Positions 1-9,579 are shown, counted from the first letter of the stretch. The stretch is 48,369 nt of DNA from Bacillus sp. EB600 (GCF_024494385.1 NZ_JAEVLT010000035.1:1-48369); one strand, 5' to 3'. Numbers and translations are program-made. Notes: a model not told the origin generated them from the sequence alone.

Positions 1-88
1 CCCGAATAGGTTTTTTTATATTTAGAAGCTAGTTACAAAATAAAGGGATCATGGACACGATTGTAAGTGATCGTCGCATCGTTATACA

Positions 89-988
89 TTAAAATACAAT
101 CGTTTTATTCCCATGGATGATAATACGATCCTCTAAATGCCATTTGACTGCCCGGCCGAGAACGTTACGCTCAACGGTCCGCCCAATTTTCTTTAGGTCC
201 TCGACATTATCACGATGATCTACCCGGTGGATGTCCTGTTCAATAATCGGTCCTTCGTCAAGATCGTTCGTCACATAGTGAGAGGTTGCCCCAATCAGTT
301 TAACCCCGCGGTGGTAAGCACGTTCGTAAGGTTTTGCACCAACAAATGCCGGCAGGAAAGAATGGTGAATATTAATAATTTTATTTGAATACCGCCTAAC
401 AAAGTTTGGAGTTAAAATTTGCATATAACGTGCAAGGACGATTAAATCAATATCATACTCTTCTAAAAGCTGATAATGTTTTTGCTCCGCACTTGAGCGG
501 TTATCCTTATTAGCTGGAACATGATAAAACGGAATATTTAACAATTCTGCTTCCACACGTGCATCCTCATGGTTACTGATGATTAGACAAATATCCGTTA
601 CTAAATCTCCGCTTTGCCAGGCCCATAATAGCTCCCGCAGGCAATGAAGCTCCTTCGAAACAAAAATAGCTGTCTTCTTTATTACAGATGCATAGGTGAA
701 TTTCCATTCCATTGAAAATGTGTTGGCTATCACTACAAAGCTATTCTCAATTTCTTCTGCCTTTTCTTTTAAATTGGGACATTCAAACTCAATTCTTATA
801 AAGAAATTTCCGCTTTGTGGATTAGTTGAATATTGGCTGGACTCAATAATATTTGCGCCTTGCTCAAATAAAAACTTGGAAACAGTGGCCACAATTCCAG
901 GTGCGTCGGGGCAATTAATCAATAACCGCCCCCTATTTTGATATTGTTCCTGAAATTTCCGCAGCCGTTCCTCCATATAACCGATCAT
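89..988 (-). CDS. purU: Formyltetrahydrofolate deformylase PurU
   Basis: Hydrolyses 10-formyl-THF to formate and THF, supplying formate for PurT-type purine synthesis and balancing one-carbon pools in the cytoplasm. Residues about 15-95 form an ACT domain (RGRLLINCPDAPGIVATVS). The rest is a formyltransferase fold with the catalytic stretch NIHHSFLPAFVGAKPYERA followed by GATSHYVTNDLDEGPIIEQD, which carries the Asn, His and Asp of the family. The ATG preceding IGYMEER is chosen because GAGGAG sits 7 nt upstream; the in-frame ATG 15 bases earlier overlaps that ribosome site. About 299 aa, the normal family length. It is a single gene, separated from ppc by ppc's terminator. Confidence 0.95.
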   Translation of the reverse strand: MIGYMEERLRKFQEQYQNRGRLLINCPDAPGIVATVSKFLFEQGANIIESSQYSTNPQSGNFFIRIEFECPNLKEKAEEIENSFVVIANTFSMEWKFTYASVIKKTAIFVSKELHCLRELLWAWQSGDLVTDICLIISNHEDARVEAELLNIPFYHVPANKDNRSSAEQKHYQLLEEYDIDLIVLARYMQILTPNFVRRYSNKIINIHHSFLPAFVGAKPYERAYHRGVKLIGATSHYVTNDLDEGPIIEQDIHRVDHRDNVEDLKKIGRTVERNVLGRAVKWHLEDRIIIHGNKTIVF

Positions 989-1142
989 ATTTTTTCTCCT
1001 CATTCATTATATTTTTAATATTAAATCTATTTTGCATAGGATTGTTCAATAACGCAAGAGATTATGGTCACTTAATCGATCGTAATCAAGTACTTCCAGC
1101 TTCAATTCACAGAATCATCTTCATTATTCTCCAATGACATAG

Positions 1143-1172
1143 AAAAAGCTAGCTTAATAGATAAGCTAGCTT
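1143..1172 (-). terminator. Rho-independent terminator of ppc
   Basis: On the minus strand, two copies of AAGCTAGCTT (itself palindromic) flank a 7-nt loop and are followed by TTTTT. It lies just after the ppc stop codon. Confidence 0.8.
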
Positions 1173-1181
1173 ACATTTGCC

Positions 1182-3944
1182 TCAACCTGTATTTCTAAGC
1201 CCCGCTGCGATACCGCTGATTGTGAGCAAAACCTCTGTTAACAGTTCTTCATTTGGTTCATCCTCTTCTCTAAGCTGCTTCATTAATTCTACCTGCAGGA
1301 AGTTTAATGGATCAACATAAGGATTTCTGCGGTAAACTGATTCTTGAATATTCGGTTTATGATCAAGCAATTCTTGATCTCCGGTTATGATTAGGAGGAT
1401 CTCTTTGGTTTTTTGATACTCCTCAACAATATTTTCAAAAATTCGTTTCGCAATTGTTTCATCCTCCACAAGCGAGGTGTATTCTTTCGCAGTTGTTATA
1501 TCTGCTTTCATTAAGGCCATTTGTAAATTATCGATCGTAGACCGGAAGAATGGCCATTTTTCATACATTTCCTTTAGCACTTCTAACTGCTGTTCACCCT
1601 TTTCAGCAAAGCTAGAAAGTCCTGTTCCTGCAGCATACCAAGCAGGAATCAGCTGTCGGCTTTGTGTCCATGCGAATACCCACGGAATCGCTCGTAAGTC
1701 TTCAAATCTCCCTCTATTTTTCCGGCTCATTGGCCTTGAACCAATATTTAGATCGCCTACTTCTCTCAATGGGGTGGCTTCGTTAAAATAAGTAAGGAAA
1801 TCTGGATCCTCAAAAACCAGTGACTGATATTTTTCCAACGCCTTTTTTGAAATCTCATCAAACGCGTTTTCCCATGCATCAACAAGAACACGCCCTTGCT
1901 CTGCCTCCTTTGATACGCGTGTGGAAGCCTTTAGCAATGTCGATGTTGCTTGTTCTAAGCTCCGGTAAGCAATATCCTCAAGTAAGTACCGAGAAGATAA
2001 CACTTCGCCCTGTTCGGTTATTTTGACACCATCCCCCAGCGTTTCAGCAGGCTGCGATAAAATGCTTTGTCGTAAGGTCCCGCCTCCACGGCCTAATGAT
2101 CCTCCGCGGCCGTGGAAAAATTTCAGACGAATTTGATATTTTTTAGCCATTTCGTGAATTTCAAGTTGTGCCCGATACAGCTTCCAGTTTGCCGTTAATG
2201 TACCGCCATCTTTGCTTCCATCTGAGTAACCAAGCATAATTTCCTGCTGGTCGCCCATATTTTTTAAATGATTGCGGTAAACGGGCATTTGGAACAAGCT
2301 CTCCATAATTTTTGGACCTGCGGTTAAATCATCGATCGTTTCAAGTAAGGGTGCTACATTTAAATGACTTTCCATTGTTCCATCCGCATGAAGACGATTA
2401 ATCCCTGCTTCTTTTGCCAGCACAAGCACCTCAAGCAAGTCACTTACCGATTTCGTCATACTAATTAGATAAACTGAAATCGAGCGTTTGCCGAATTCCT
2501 CATGTGCTTTTCTAATCATATGAAATACGTTAATAATTTCTTGAGTTTCTGTAGAATAATCTTCGTTTAATAAAAGTACCGGACGGGGGTCCTGTAAAAT
2601 TGTTTGTAAGATATTCACCTTATCATCTTCAGAAAGTGAGGCGTAATCATCAGTAATCCGCACCTTCCTTAATATTTCAGTAATGGCCGCTTCATGCTCA
2701 CCGCTGTGATTACGAATATCCAACGTTGCCAAGTGGAACCCGAACAACTGAACCTGACGGATTAATTTTTTAATTGCCTTCAGTTCATGCGCCATCGGAT
2801 GATGCTTACTTAAGCTCCTGCTGACCATTACTAAATCTGCTAACAAAGCTTCTGCACTTTTATAACCAAGATCAGACCTACCAACCTGTTTAAGCCGTTC
2901 AATCATAATCGCAAACTTGCGGCGATAAACCTCGGCTGCAACCGGCCATCTCTTATCAGCTGTTACGTACTTGTCCTCTTCCTGCTCCAGAGAATGAAGT
3001 AATTCCTCACTAACTTCAATTCTTGTCGTGGAGTGGCTGTAGCGTCGCATTAGATCATTTAAAACATTCCGATATTTTTTTAATACAAGTCTTCGCTGTT
3101 TATTAAGAGTTTCCCATGTCACTTCAGGAGTTACATTCGGATTGCCATCCCTGTCACCACCAATCCATGATCCAAAGTGAAGGAAGTTAGGCACTTGCCA
3201 ATTGTAGTTTGGATAATAGTTTTCTAAGCATTCCTCGATCTCCTGGTGGATTTCCGGCAATACTTCGAAAAGTGTTTGGTCAAAATAATACAAGCCATTT
3301 CGAACCTCATCAAGCACAGTTGGTTTATTATGTCGCAGTTCATCCGTCTGCCATAGAATTGTAATTTCATTGAATAAACTTTCTTCAAGGTGCTTGCGTT
3401 CTATTTTTGTCAATATTGGATTGTCGAGGTTTTTCAATATATTTGCAATCCGTTTTTGAATTTCAAGAATGGAGCGTTTGGTCGCTTCTGTTGGATGTGC
3501 TGTAATCACCAACTCAAGTGACAAAGCATTCAAGACGCTTTGGATCGTAACCTCAGCAACTTGGTTCTCTTTCAGTGAAAGAACTGCACTTTCGATTGAC
3601 CCTGGCTGGCCATAATTGTTTTCTTGAAGCTGGTACTCCCGCCTGCGGCGAATTCGATGATTGAGTTCTGCAACATTAATGAGATGGAAATAGATCGAAA
3701 ATGCTCGAATAACCTGCATTCTCATCGGAGAACTCATCCCTGAAATTTCTTCTTTTAAAACCCTATATATTTCTTCAGTAAACTGGTCTCGAAGCGATAT
3801 GCACATGATTCGAATCTTTTCTACCTTGTCAAAAAGCGCGTCCCCGCCTTGATTGACTAAGATTTCTCCAAGCATTTGTCCAAGCATTCTGATGTCTTGT
3901 CGTAATGGAAAACTGCTGTCATTTATTTTTACTTCTACTGCCAT
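1182..3944 (-). CDS. ppc: Phosphoenolpyruvate carboxylase
   Basis: Carboxylates PEP with bicarbonate to oxaloacetate, an anaplerotic reaction of the cytoplasm. Family motifs are all present: the catalytic-His segment LVITAHPTEATKRSI (about residue 150), GSWIGGDRDGNP, LGYSDGSKDGG, the loop FFHGRGGSLGRGGG, and the conserved C-terminal NTG. About 920 aa, full length. The ATG of MAVEVKIN is preferred because AAGGGAAGG lies 6-7 nt upstream; a TTG 21 bases earlier would overlap it. Many bacilli rely on pyruvate carboxylase alone, so ppc is a useful marker. The 52-bp repeat array lies upstream of its start. Confidence 0.96.
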   Translation of the reverse strand: MAVEVKINDSSFPLRQDIRMLGQMLGEILVNQGGDALFDKVEKIRIMCISLRDQFTEEIYRVLKEEISGMSSPMRMQVIRAFSIYFHLINVAELNHRIRRRREYQLQENNYGQPGSIESAVLSLKENQVAEVTIQSVLNALSLELVITAHPTEATKRSILEIQKRIANILKNLDNPILTKIERKHLEESLFNEITILWQTDELRHNKPTVLDEVRNGLYYFDQTLFEVLPEIHQEIEECLENYYPNYNWQVPNFLHFGSWIGGDRDGNPNVTPEVTWETLNKQRRLVLKKYRNVLNDLMRRYSHSTTRIEVSEELLHSLEQEEDKYVTADKRWPVAAEVYRRKFAIMIERLKQVGRSDLGYKSAEALLADLVMVSRSLSKHHPMAHELKAIKKLIRQVQLFGFHLATLDIRNHSGEHEAAITEILRKVRITDDYASLSEDDKVNILQTILQDPRPVLLLNEDYSTETQEIINVFHMIRKAHEEFGKRSISVYLISMTKSVSDLLEVLVLAKEAGINRLHADGTMESHLNVAPLLETIDDLTAGPKIMESLFQMPVYRNHLKNMGDQQEIMLGYSDGSKDGGTLTANWKLYRAQLEIHEMAKKYQIRLKFFHGRGGSLGRGGGTLRQSILSQPAETLGDGVKITEQGEVLSSRYLLEDIAYRSLEQATSTLLKASTRVSKEAEQGRVLVDAWENAFDEISKKALEKYQSLVFEDPDFLTYFNEATPLREVGDLNIGSRPMSRKNRGRFEDLRAIPWVFAWTQSRQLIPAWYAAGTGLSSFAEKGEQQLEVLKEMYEKWPFFRSTIDNLQMALMKADITTAKEYTSLVEDETIAKRIFENIVEEYQKTKEILLIITGDQELLDHKPNIQESVYRRNPYVDPLNFLQVELMKQLREEDEPNEELLTEVLLTISGIAAGLRNTG

Positions 3945-4030
3945 GGATTCACCTTCCCTTACCAAAAATATTTATAAAATTACTTTTTAATATAACATAA
4001 TAATTCAAAAAAATTACTATCTTGAAGTTC

Positions 4031-4342
4031 GACCTAAAGAGCTTGAAAAGAAGGATCAGGGTAACCTAGAGAGCCTCTATGTGACCGAAGGAGCTTGAAA
4101 AGAGGGATCAGGGTAACCTAGAGTGCTTCTACGTGACCGAAGAAGCTTGAAAAGAGGGATCAAGGTAACCTAGAGTGCTTCTACGTGACCGAAGGAGCTT
4201 GAAAAGAGGGATCAAGGTAACCTAGAGAGCCTCTACGTGACCGAATAAGGCTTAAAAAAAAGGATCAAGGTAACCTAGAGAGCCTCTACGTGACCGAATA
4301 AGGCTAAAAAAAGGATCGAGGTAACCTAGAGTGCTTCTACGT
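4031..4342. repeat. Six tandem 52-bp palindromic units
   Basis: Units begin with GACC at 4031, 4083, 4135, 4187, 4239 and 4292, so the period is 52 bp (one step is 53). Each holds GGTAACCTAGAG, a 3-nt loop (AGC or TGC) and CTCTACGTGACC or TTCTACGTGACC. The arms pair at about 10 of 12 positions, giving an imperfect hairpin per unit, separated by the purine-rich linker GAAGGAGCTTGAAAAGAGGG. The period is not a multiple of three and no ORF follows it. The last two units have a decayed linker and the final hairpin runs into CCTTTTT. It lies upstream of ppc and downstream of the cadherin-like gene. It resembles a REP/BIME-type array; its family was not recognised. Confidence 0.85.
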
Positions 4343-4356
4343 CCTTTTTAGTTAAT

Positions 4357-4382
4357 TAAAAAACCTGCCAATGACAGGTTTT
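4357..4382 (-). terminator. Terminator of the cadherin-like gene
   Basis: AAAACCTG and CAGGTTTT flank a 7-nt loop. On the minus strand the hairpin is followed by a T tract, just after the stop of the 4403-5869 gene. Confidence 0.8.
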
Positions 4383-4402
4383 CTTCTTAGAACTATAGTT
4401 TA

Positions 4403-5869
4403 CTACAGCTTACTAAAAAACGAGCGGATACTATCGACAAGACGGCTCCAAAAGGATGTAGGAGCGTTATTTTGTCCCGCATTCCATTTGTTAGTTGATG
4501 TTGAAGCATTGGAGCTTTTTGTAATTGAGTCAGTTGATAAATTTTCAGTAGTGCTGCTAACCTGTTGACCGGCAGCTGTTGTTGTCACAGGATCTGGTTC
4601 AGCTTTATCAAATACAAGAACATATGTTTTTTTATCAGTACCATTTGTTATAACGACTGAAACGATTGTTTTCTTTTGATCTCCTATCGAGATCGTCCTC
4701 GTTGTACCGTCTGCAATTACTACTGCTGCCCCACTATAGGCAGGTGTTGCACTTATGGTAACCGAGTCAACATCATTGGGAAGTGCAACATGATAAGTAA
4801 ACGTATCTGATGCAAACGTCTTGTTCCAGGTTCCTGCTGTTACCGATAAGAATGACAAAGTGGCTGTACTTGGTTTTTGTACGACCCCGCCAAATTGCTG
4901 TGAGTTTTGCTGCTCGCTTGTTGCACCGGCATTACTCTTATCAAACGTACCTGCATTCTTATGGTTTGCTGTACTGGTATTTCGAGCTCCAGTCATACTA
5001 TGTGTCCCGTTAAGTCCAGTTGAACCTGGTTTTGAATTGGACATAGAAGATCCTCCAGGATGAGAATTACCTGTTCCGGAAGTTTGTGTACTACCTGCCC
5101 CTGATGTTTGAGTACTACCTGTTCCGGAAGTTTGAGTACTACCTGTTCCGGAAGTTTGGGAGCCTGGTGTTTGATCTGCTCTTGTAACCTCAAGTTTATA
5201 GGTTTTCTGGTCTTTGCCATTTTCAGCTGTTACAGTTATTGTAATTTCAGTAGTTTTCCCCACCGGAGGAACCTGGACCGTAAACCCTTGATCCGTAGCC
5301 GTTGATGGATCGACTTTAACAGTGGCGGTCGTATCTGCAAGCACCGGTGTAATGGTTAAGGAATCAACATTATTCTCCACTTGAACGTTGTAGGGTGTTA
5401 CAGGATCAGCTGCAGGATCAAATTTCAACTGACCAGCAGACAACTTAATATCTTGAAGAGAGTCATTGCTGCTCTTTTCACGCGTTACCGTAAAGTTATA
5501 AGTTTGGGTATTATCCGGGGTTGTACCATCGGAAACCGAAATAACGTAATTATTATCACCTGTTTGCAAAGGTATTCCTTGGGAGATATCAGTATAACTT
5601 GTGTTGTTATCCGTAACCGTTATTTTGGCATTAGGATCTACACCATCTAAGGTGATACTGTTAATACTATTTTTTACTGAATACCCATCTTTTTCCAAAG
5701 AAGAAAGGTTGATTTCAAGCGAATTAGATGTATTTTGTCCAGTTGATGTTACGGTTGTAGAGAGTTCATCTGCAAATACTGAAGGAATAGACGGGGCCGC
5801 CCCTAGACCAATCATAGAAACAACAAGAACCGCACTTACTCCTTTAGCAATCGAAACTTTTGTACCCAT
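4403..5869 (-). CDS. Secreted cadherin-like beta-sandwich repeat protein
   Basis: Exported 488-aa protein of unknown function. The N-terminus is a signal peptide (KGVSAVLVVSMIGLGAAP, likely cut near VFA-DE). Three repeats resemble the bacterial cadherin-like beta-sandwich domain: about 48-133, 134-232 and 335-425, each ending in a T/D-YxLxVTR/FDK-type strand (YNFTVTRE, YKLEVTRA, YVLVFDKA). Between domains 2 and 3 is a low-complexity linker with four to five QTSGTGST-type repeats and a Ser/Asn/Gly-rich stretch. The tail is Ser/Thr-rich and ends in an amphipathic FWSRLVDSIRSFFSKL helix. There is no LPXTG or SLH domain, so it is either released or held through the C-terminal helix. GGGGTAGGATAAG precedes the ATG. 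Single gene; role perhaps adhesion or cell surface (inference). Confidence 0.8.
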   Translation of the reverse strand: MGTKVSIAKGVSAVLVVSMIGLGAAPSIPSVFADELSTTVTSTGQNTSNSLEINLSSLEKDGYSVKNSINSITLDGVDPNAKITVTDNNTSYTDISQGIPLQTGDNNYVISVSDGTTPDNTQTYNFTVTREKSSNDSLQDIKLSAGQLKFDPAADPVTPYNVQVENNVDSLTITPVLADTTATVKVDPSTATDQGFTVQVPPVGKTTEITITVTAENGKDQKTYKLEVTRADQTPGSQTSGTGSTQTSGTGSTQTSGAGSTQTSGTGNSHPGGSSMSNSKPGSTGLNGTHSMTGARNTSTANHKNAGTFDKSNAGATSEQQNSQQFGGVVQKPSTATLSFLSVTAGTWNKTFASDTFTYHVALPNDVDSVTISATPAYSGAAVVIADGTTRTISIGDQKKTIVSVVITNGTDKKTYVLVFDKAEPDPVTTTAAGQQVSSTTENLSTDSITKSSNASTSTNKWNAGQNNAPTSFWSRLVDSIRSFFSKL

Positions 5870-6251
5870 CTTATCCTACCCCATTTCATATTCAATCGAA
5901 ATTGGTACTAAGGATAACAAAGATTGCTTAACTTTTTCTTAATTTCCACCTTATTTTTGCTGAAATTCAATTTTAATTTTCGTTATAAATTATTAATAAT
6001 TTTGTCGTTGTTTTTTAAAAAAATAAGTATAAACTATTAATCGTGACAATGAAAACTCGCCATGGAAAGCCCTTTTAGGCGAAGACTACGGCGTAGTTGC
6101 ACATTTGCGCGGTCAGAATTTAGTTAAATGCTGATTGGCAAAAAAAGTTGTTTGGGCTTATTCACTACTCTGGCTTTGAATTCAACTGCTGTTGGGTCCT
6201 TAGCTATGATTTAAGTCCGAACAACGTCAAAAACATAGCATAACCTCCTGC
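5870..6251. other. Intergenic region upstream of the cadherin-like gene
   Basis: 382 bases without a gene, AT-rich near 5940-6040. A GC-richer block at about 6055-6130 contains the dyad ACTAC-GGC-GTAGT and could be a structured leader of the minus-strand gene. I tried to match it to known riboswitch cores and could not. Confidence 0.4.
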
Positions 6252-7133
6252 TCACTTCCAAATACTCATAATAGGTTGACTGCTTTGAGCAGCACCTGCA
6301 TGGGACAATCCGTAAATATCCTCAATCGTCCGTAACAAGTTAAAGTGATTAAAGTTTTCATCATATTGACCTGTTTTTACCATTGATCCTACAAAAAAAG
6401 TTGGAATGGTATTCTCCTTTGAACCTTCATCTTCATCCCACGTGACAATCAATAAACTGTTATGTGTCTTAGCCCAATGGACATACGAATCAAGATGTTC
6501 CTTTAACCACTGATCTGCTTCCTTTATGGTCCCGTCATGCATATTATTTTGTTGGTTTGGAATAACAAATGAGACTGTCGGCAGTTTAGTAAAATCTTCT
6601 GGAAAACTTTCCAATGGTTGATTTGCTTCTTTCGGAACATTTGTGAAATTTGTCCAAGGATTGTGCTTGCGTACGTAACCATTTCCCGCAAGCTTTTCAT
6701 CATAGCCTACTGAAGGTTGATCCTCCGAATAGCCTGCAAATGAGTAATTTTTTTCAATTAATTCACTTGCTAAGTTTTTCGAAGAAAATTTTGAAATCGG
6801 CTGCTTATCATCTTTTACCCCATGGTTGGATCCTGAAAAAATATCCAAATAATTTGGCTGACTAGGGTGTTCAATCGCATGATAGTTTGTAAAATTTGCG
6901 CCCTGTTTCATTAGGGAATTCATGTATGGTGCTGACGGATTATTGGTAATTTTACTTTTCGAGTGATTTTCCTCGATAACAATTACGACATGGTCAATTT
7001 TCTGCATGCCCGCTTTTTCTGCCTGCTTATTTATTGTCTTAGCTGGAGAAGTCTTTTCTTTTGGTTCACTTTGTGTACAAGCACTTAATAGGAGCGTCAT
7101 TCCTACAAGTAAAAGCTGCCATTTTTTTATCAA
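6252..7133 (-). CDS. Lipoprotein phosphoesterase (AcpA/phospholipase C-like family)
   Basis: Membrane-anchored extracytoplasmic phosphoesterase of the family that includes acid phosphatases and phospholipase C; the substrate is unknown. The N-terminus has a lipobox (LLLSAC, Cys at about residue 19) followed by a charged linker. Metal-site motifs of the alkaline-phosphatase superfamily are visible: VVIVIEENHS, SQPNYLDIFSG, NNMHDG and LLIVTWDEDEG near the C-terminus. 293 aa, normal for the short family members. Start is TTG with a purine-rich AGGAAAGGAAG about 13 nt upstream, so the exact start is less certain. No operon partner; LysR lies 100 bases upstream in the same direction. Confidence 0.85.
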   Translation of the reverse strand: MIKKWQLLLVGMTLLLSACTQSEPKEKTSPAKTINKQAEKAGMQKIDHVVIVIEENHSKSKITNNPSAPYMNSLMKQGANFTNYHAIEHPSQPNYLDIFSGSNHGVKDDKQPISKFSSKNLASELIEKNYSFAGYSEDQPSVGYDEKLAGNGYVRKHNPWTNFTNVPKEANQPLESFPEDFTKLPTVSFVIPNQQNNMHDGTIKEADQWLKEHLDSYVHWAKTHNSLLIVTWDEDEGSKENTIPTFFVGSMVKTGQYDENFNHFNLLRTIEDIYGLSHAGAAQSSQPIMSIWK

Positions 7134-7230
7134 AACTCTCTACTTCCTTTCCTTCCATTTTCTACAAAAAGGATATCATCAATTGAAGGGTATCACGAGA
7201 GAATTTTGACTAGTTTTTTTATAATTTAAA

Positions 7231-8043
7231 TTATTTTCCCAAGTGATTAATGAAAAACCAGACACTTTTGGATAAACGTTCTGCTGGACGTGTTATCACA
7301 TTCGCTGCCACTGGATATGGGGCATATTCCCTCCAATATAATAGTTTCCCGTTAGTGACCTCCAGTTTCGCAGCTGATTCTAAAACAACCCCGTAGCCCA
7401 TTCCTTCCATTACAAACTGTTTAACAGCTTCAGTCGAATCCAGCCTCATAATATCTAAATCAAGCTCAACACTTAATGGAACGGTAACATCACCTGGTAC
7501 TAAAATCATCCGGCTAGTAAATTCAGAAGAAGGTTGTATTCCAATCAGGCGTTCCTGTGAATATCTCGTAACCCGAAATGCTAAATGATCTTCTGGTTCT
7601 TTTAAGGTAAGTCCTACATCAATATTTCCCACTCGGACCGATCGTTCAATTTCCTCATCTGTACCCGTTTCTATCTCCACTAAAATATCAGGGTATGTCT
7701 TGGTAAAGGAGAGTAAAAGCTTTGGTAATAAGTAAGTCCCAGCAACTGGAGATGCTCCTATCACAATTTCGCCGCGATTACCGATGCGGAACTCTTCCAT
7801 TGATCGATATATTTGCCCTTCCAAAGATAAAATTGACTCTGCATATTCTAAAAAGGTCAGCCCTGCATCTGTTACAGAAATATTCCTGCCAACGATGGTA
7901 AACAGTAGAACCCCCACTTCCTGTTCCAATCGTTTAAGCTGCATGGAAATAGCCGGCTGGCTGACATGAAGATTCTTTGCCACCTGCGTAATATTTCCTG
8001 TTTTCACAACCTGTGCAAATAGTGCTAAATGCTTCGTATTCAT
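7231..8043 (-). CDS. LysR-family transcriptional regulator
   Basis: DNA-binding regulator. Residues 1-60 are the winged helix-turn-helix (LALFAQVVKTGNITQVAKNL, then VSQPAISMQLKRLEQEVGVLLF). Residues about 88-265 are the substrate-binding fold beginning GEIVIGASPVAGTYLLPKLL. 270 aa, slightly short for the family. GAGGAG lies 5 nt before the ATG. It is divergent from serC across a 314-bp spacer, so serC or the regulator's own gene is a plausible target; the effector is not evident. Confidence 0.93.
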   Translation of the reverse strand: MNTKHLALFAQVVKTGNITQVAKNLHVSQPAISMQLKRLEQEVGVLLFTIVGRNISVTDAGLTFLEYAESILSLEGQIYRSMEEFRIGNRGEIVIGASPVAGTYLLPKLLLSFTKTYPDILVEIETGTDEEIERSVRVGNIDVGLTLKEPEDHLAFRVTRYSQERLIGIQPSSEFTSRMILVPGDVTVPLSVELDLDIMRLDSTEAVKQFVMEGMGYGVVLESAAKLEVTNGKLLYWREYAPYPVAANVITRPAERLSKSVWFFINHLGK

Positions 8044-8357
8044 ACTATTCTCCTCTATGTATAATCTTTTTATTATGATTACATAACAATAATTATATTT
8101 GTATTATACTTTATTTCGTGTCAATATAGAGACATCGAAAGAATAATTTCGTGAACTATTGTAATAAAAATCAACCTTGCGGAATTCAAAAAAGTTAACA
8201 ATTAATGAAGGAACGCATCTAAGAACGGTTTTTTCTGATTTTTCCGTTAAAGAGAAAATACCGACTACTCGTAAGATTTTCAATTTTTAAAATATGTTTT
8301 TCCTCAATTGTGTTATATATTTATGTAGTGTAAAACGTACAAATGGGAGTGAAAGAA
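8044..8357. promoter_or_regulatory. Divergent LysR/serC control region
   Basis: AT-rich spacer of 314 bases between the regulator and serC. It contains an AT-rich LysR-like dyad (ATAACAATAATTAT near 8084) close to the regulator and a hairpin (AACGG...CCGTT, about 8225-8248) closer to serC. A possible -35 TTGTGT occurs near 8308, but I cannot fix a serC promoter by eye. Confidence 0.35.
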
Positions 8358-9452
8358 ATGAATTTACAAGTTAAACGTGCTTACAATTTTAATGCCGGTC
8401 CATCAGCTCTTCCTTTAGAGGTTTTGGAAAAGGCCCAACAGGAGCTAGTTGATTTTCGCGGTACAGGTATGTCTGTTATGGAGTTAAGCCACCGAAGTGC
8501 AGCATATGAAGAGGTTCATAATCAGGCGAAGGCAAATTTAAAAGAATTACTTTCGATTTCAGATGATTATGAAATATTGTTTGTTCAGGGTGGCGCGAGT
8601 CTGCAATTTTCAATGATTCCAATGAATTTCTTGCAGCCAGCGCAGAAAGCTGGATATATTATGACTGGTTCTTGGTCAGAAAAAGCCTTCAAGGAAGCCC
8701 AATTATTCGGAAACCCTTATGAAGCGGCAAGCACGAAGGACAGTAATTATCGCCGGATTCCTCAGCTTGATGAATTGCAATACAATCAAGATGATGCTTA
8801 TTTACATCTTACATCGAACAATACCATTTACGGTACTGGATGGAAGGAATTCCCTACTGTGAATGTTCCACTGATTGCTGACATGTCAAGCGACATTCTT
8901 TCAAAACCAGTTGATGTTAGCAAATTTTCTTTAATCTATGCTGGTGCCCAGAAAAACCTAGGTCCTTCTGGTGTGACAGTTGTGATCATTCGTAAGGATT
9001 TAATTGAAAAAGCAAATCCTACTGTTCCGACGATGTTAAAATACAGCACACATGCAAAAAACAACTCCTTGTATAACACACCGCCAACCTTCGGCATTTA
9101 CATGCTCGGTGAAGTTTTAAAATGGGCAAAGGACTTAGGTGGGATCACTGAGATCGCTAAGCGGAATGAGGAAAAAGCAAAATTGATTTATGATGCAATT
9201 GACGAAAGCAATGGCTTCTTTATTGGACATGCCGAAAAGGAAAGCCGTTCGCTTATGAATCTTACTTTCCGTGTTAAAGGGGAAGAATTAGAGAAAAAAT
9301 TCTTAGCTGATGCAAAACAAGAAGGCTTTGTCGGCGTAAATGGCCACCGTTCTGTTGGCGGCTGCCGCGCATCTATCTACAATGCCGTTCCATATGAAGC
9401 CTGCAAAGCATTCAGCGAATTCATGCTTCAATTCCAAAAAGTTAACGGGTAA
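8358..9452 (+). CDS. serC: Phosphoserine aminotransferase
   Basis: PLP enzyme converting 3-phosphohydroxypyruvate and glutamate to phosphoserine in serine synthesis (it can also serve vitamin B6 synthesis). Recognised from YNFNAGPSALP at the N-terminus, GTGMSVMELSHRS, the PLP-lysine segment LIYAGAQKNLGPSG near residue 195, and GHRSVGGCRASIYNA near the C-terminus. 364 aa, full length. Start is the second ATG (MNLQVKRAYNF), with GGGAGTGA placed correctly; the ATG 15 bases earlier overlaps that site. Monocistronic, with its own terminator. Confidence 0.96.
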   Translation: MNLQVKRAYNFNAGPSALPLEVLEKAQQELVDFRGTGMSVMELSHRSAAYEEVHNQAKANLKELLSISDDYEILFVQGGASLQFSMIPMNFLQPAQKAGYIMTGSWSEKAFKEAQLFGNPYEAASTKDSNYRRIPQLDELQYNQDDAYLHLTSNNTIYGTGWKEFPTVNVPLIADMSSDILSKPVDVSKFSLIYAGAQKNLGPSGVTVVIIRKDLIEKANPTVPTMLKYSTHAKNNSLYNTPPTFGIYMLGEVLKWAKDLGGITEIAKRNEEKAKLIYDAIDESNGFFIGHAEKESRSLMNLTFRVKGEELEKKFLADAKQEGFVGVNGHRSVGGCRASIYNAVPYEACKAFSEFMLQFQKVNG

Positions 9453-9507
9453 AAAGAGAAGCGCAAGCGCCCGATTAATTTTGCAGGTAAATTTTATGAT
9501 GTATAGA

Positions 9508-9540
9508 AAAATAGCTTGGGAAGCCCCAAGCTATTTTTCT
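9508..9540 (+). terminator. Terminator of serC
   Basis: AATAGCTTGGG and CCCAAGCTATT flank a short loop and are followed by TTTTTCTCTTT, shortly after the serC stop. Confidence 0.9.
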
Positions 9541-9579
9541 CTTTAATTTACCATCCATACATTACAATATAGAAATGAT

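Noticed and set aside
4031..4342. CRISPR array
   Set aside because: The repeats are contiguous 52-bp units without variable spacers, and no cas gene is present.
4993..5305. Long open frames with repeated LPEQVVLK on the minus strand and others on the plus strand
   Set aside because: They are out-of-frame readings of the Thr/Ser/Gly repeat linker in the cadherin-like gene and have no ribosome site.
6050..6200. Possible c-di-GMP or other riboswitch upstream of the cadherin-like gene
   Set aside because: A GC-rich block and a small dyad are present, but none of the known core motifs could be matched by eye.
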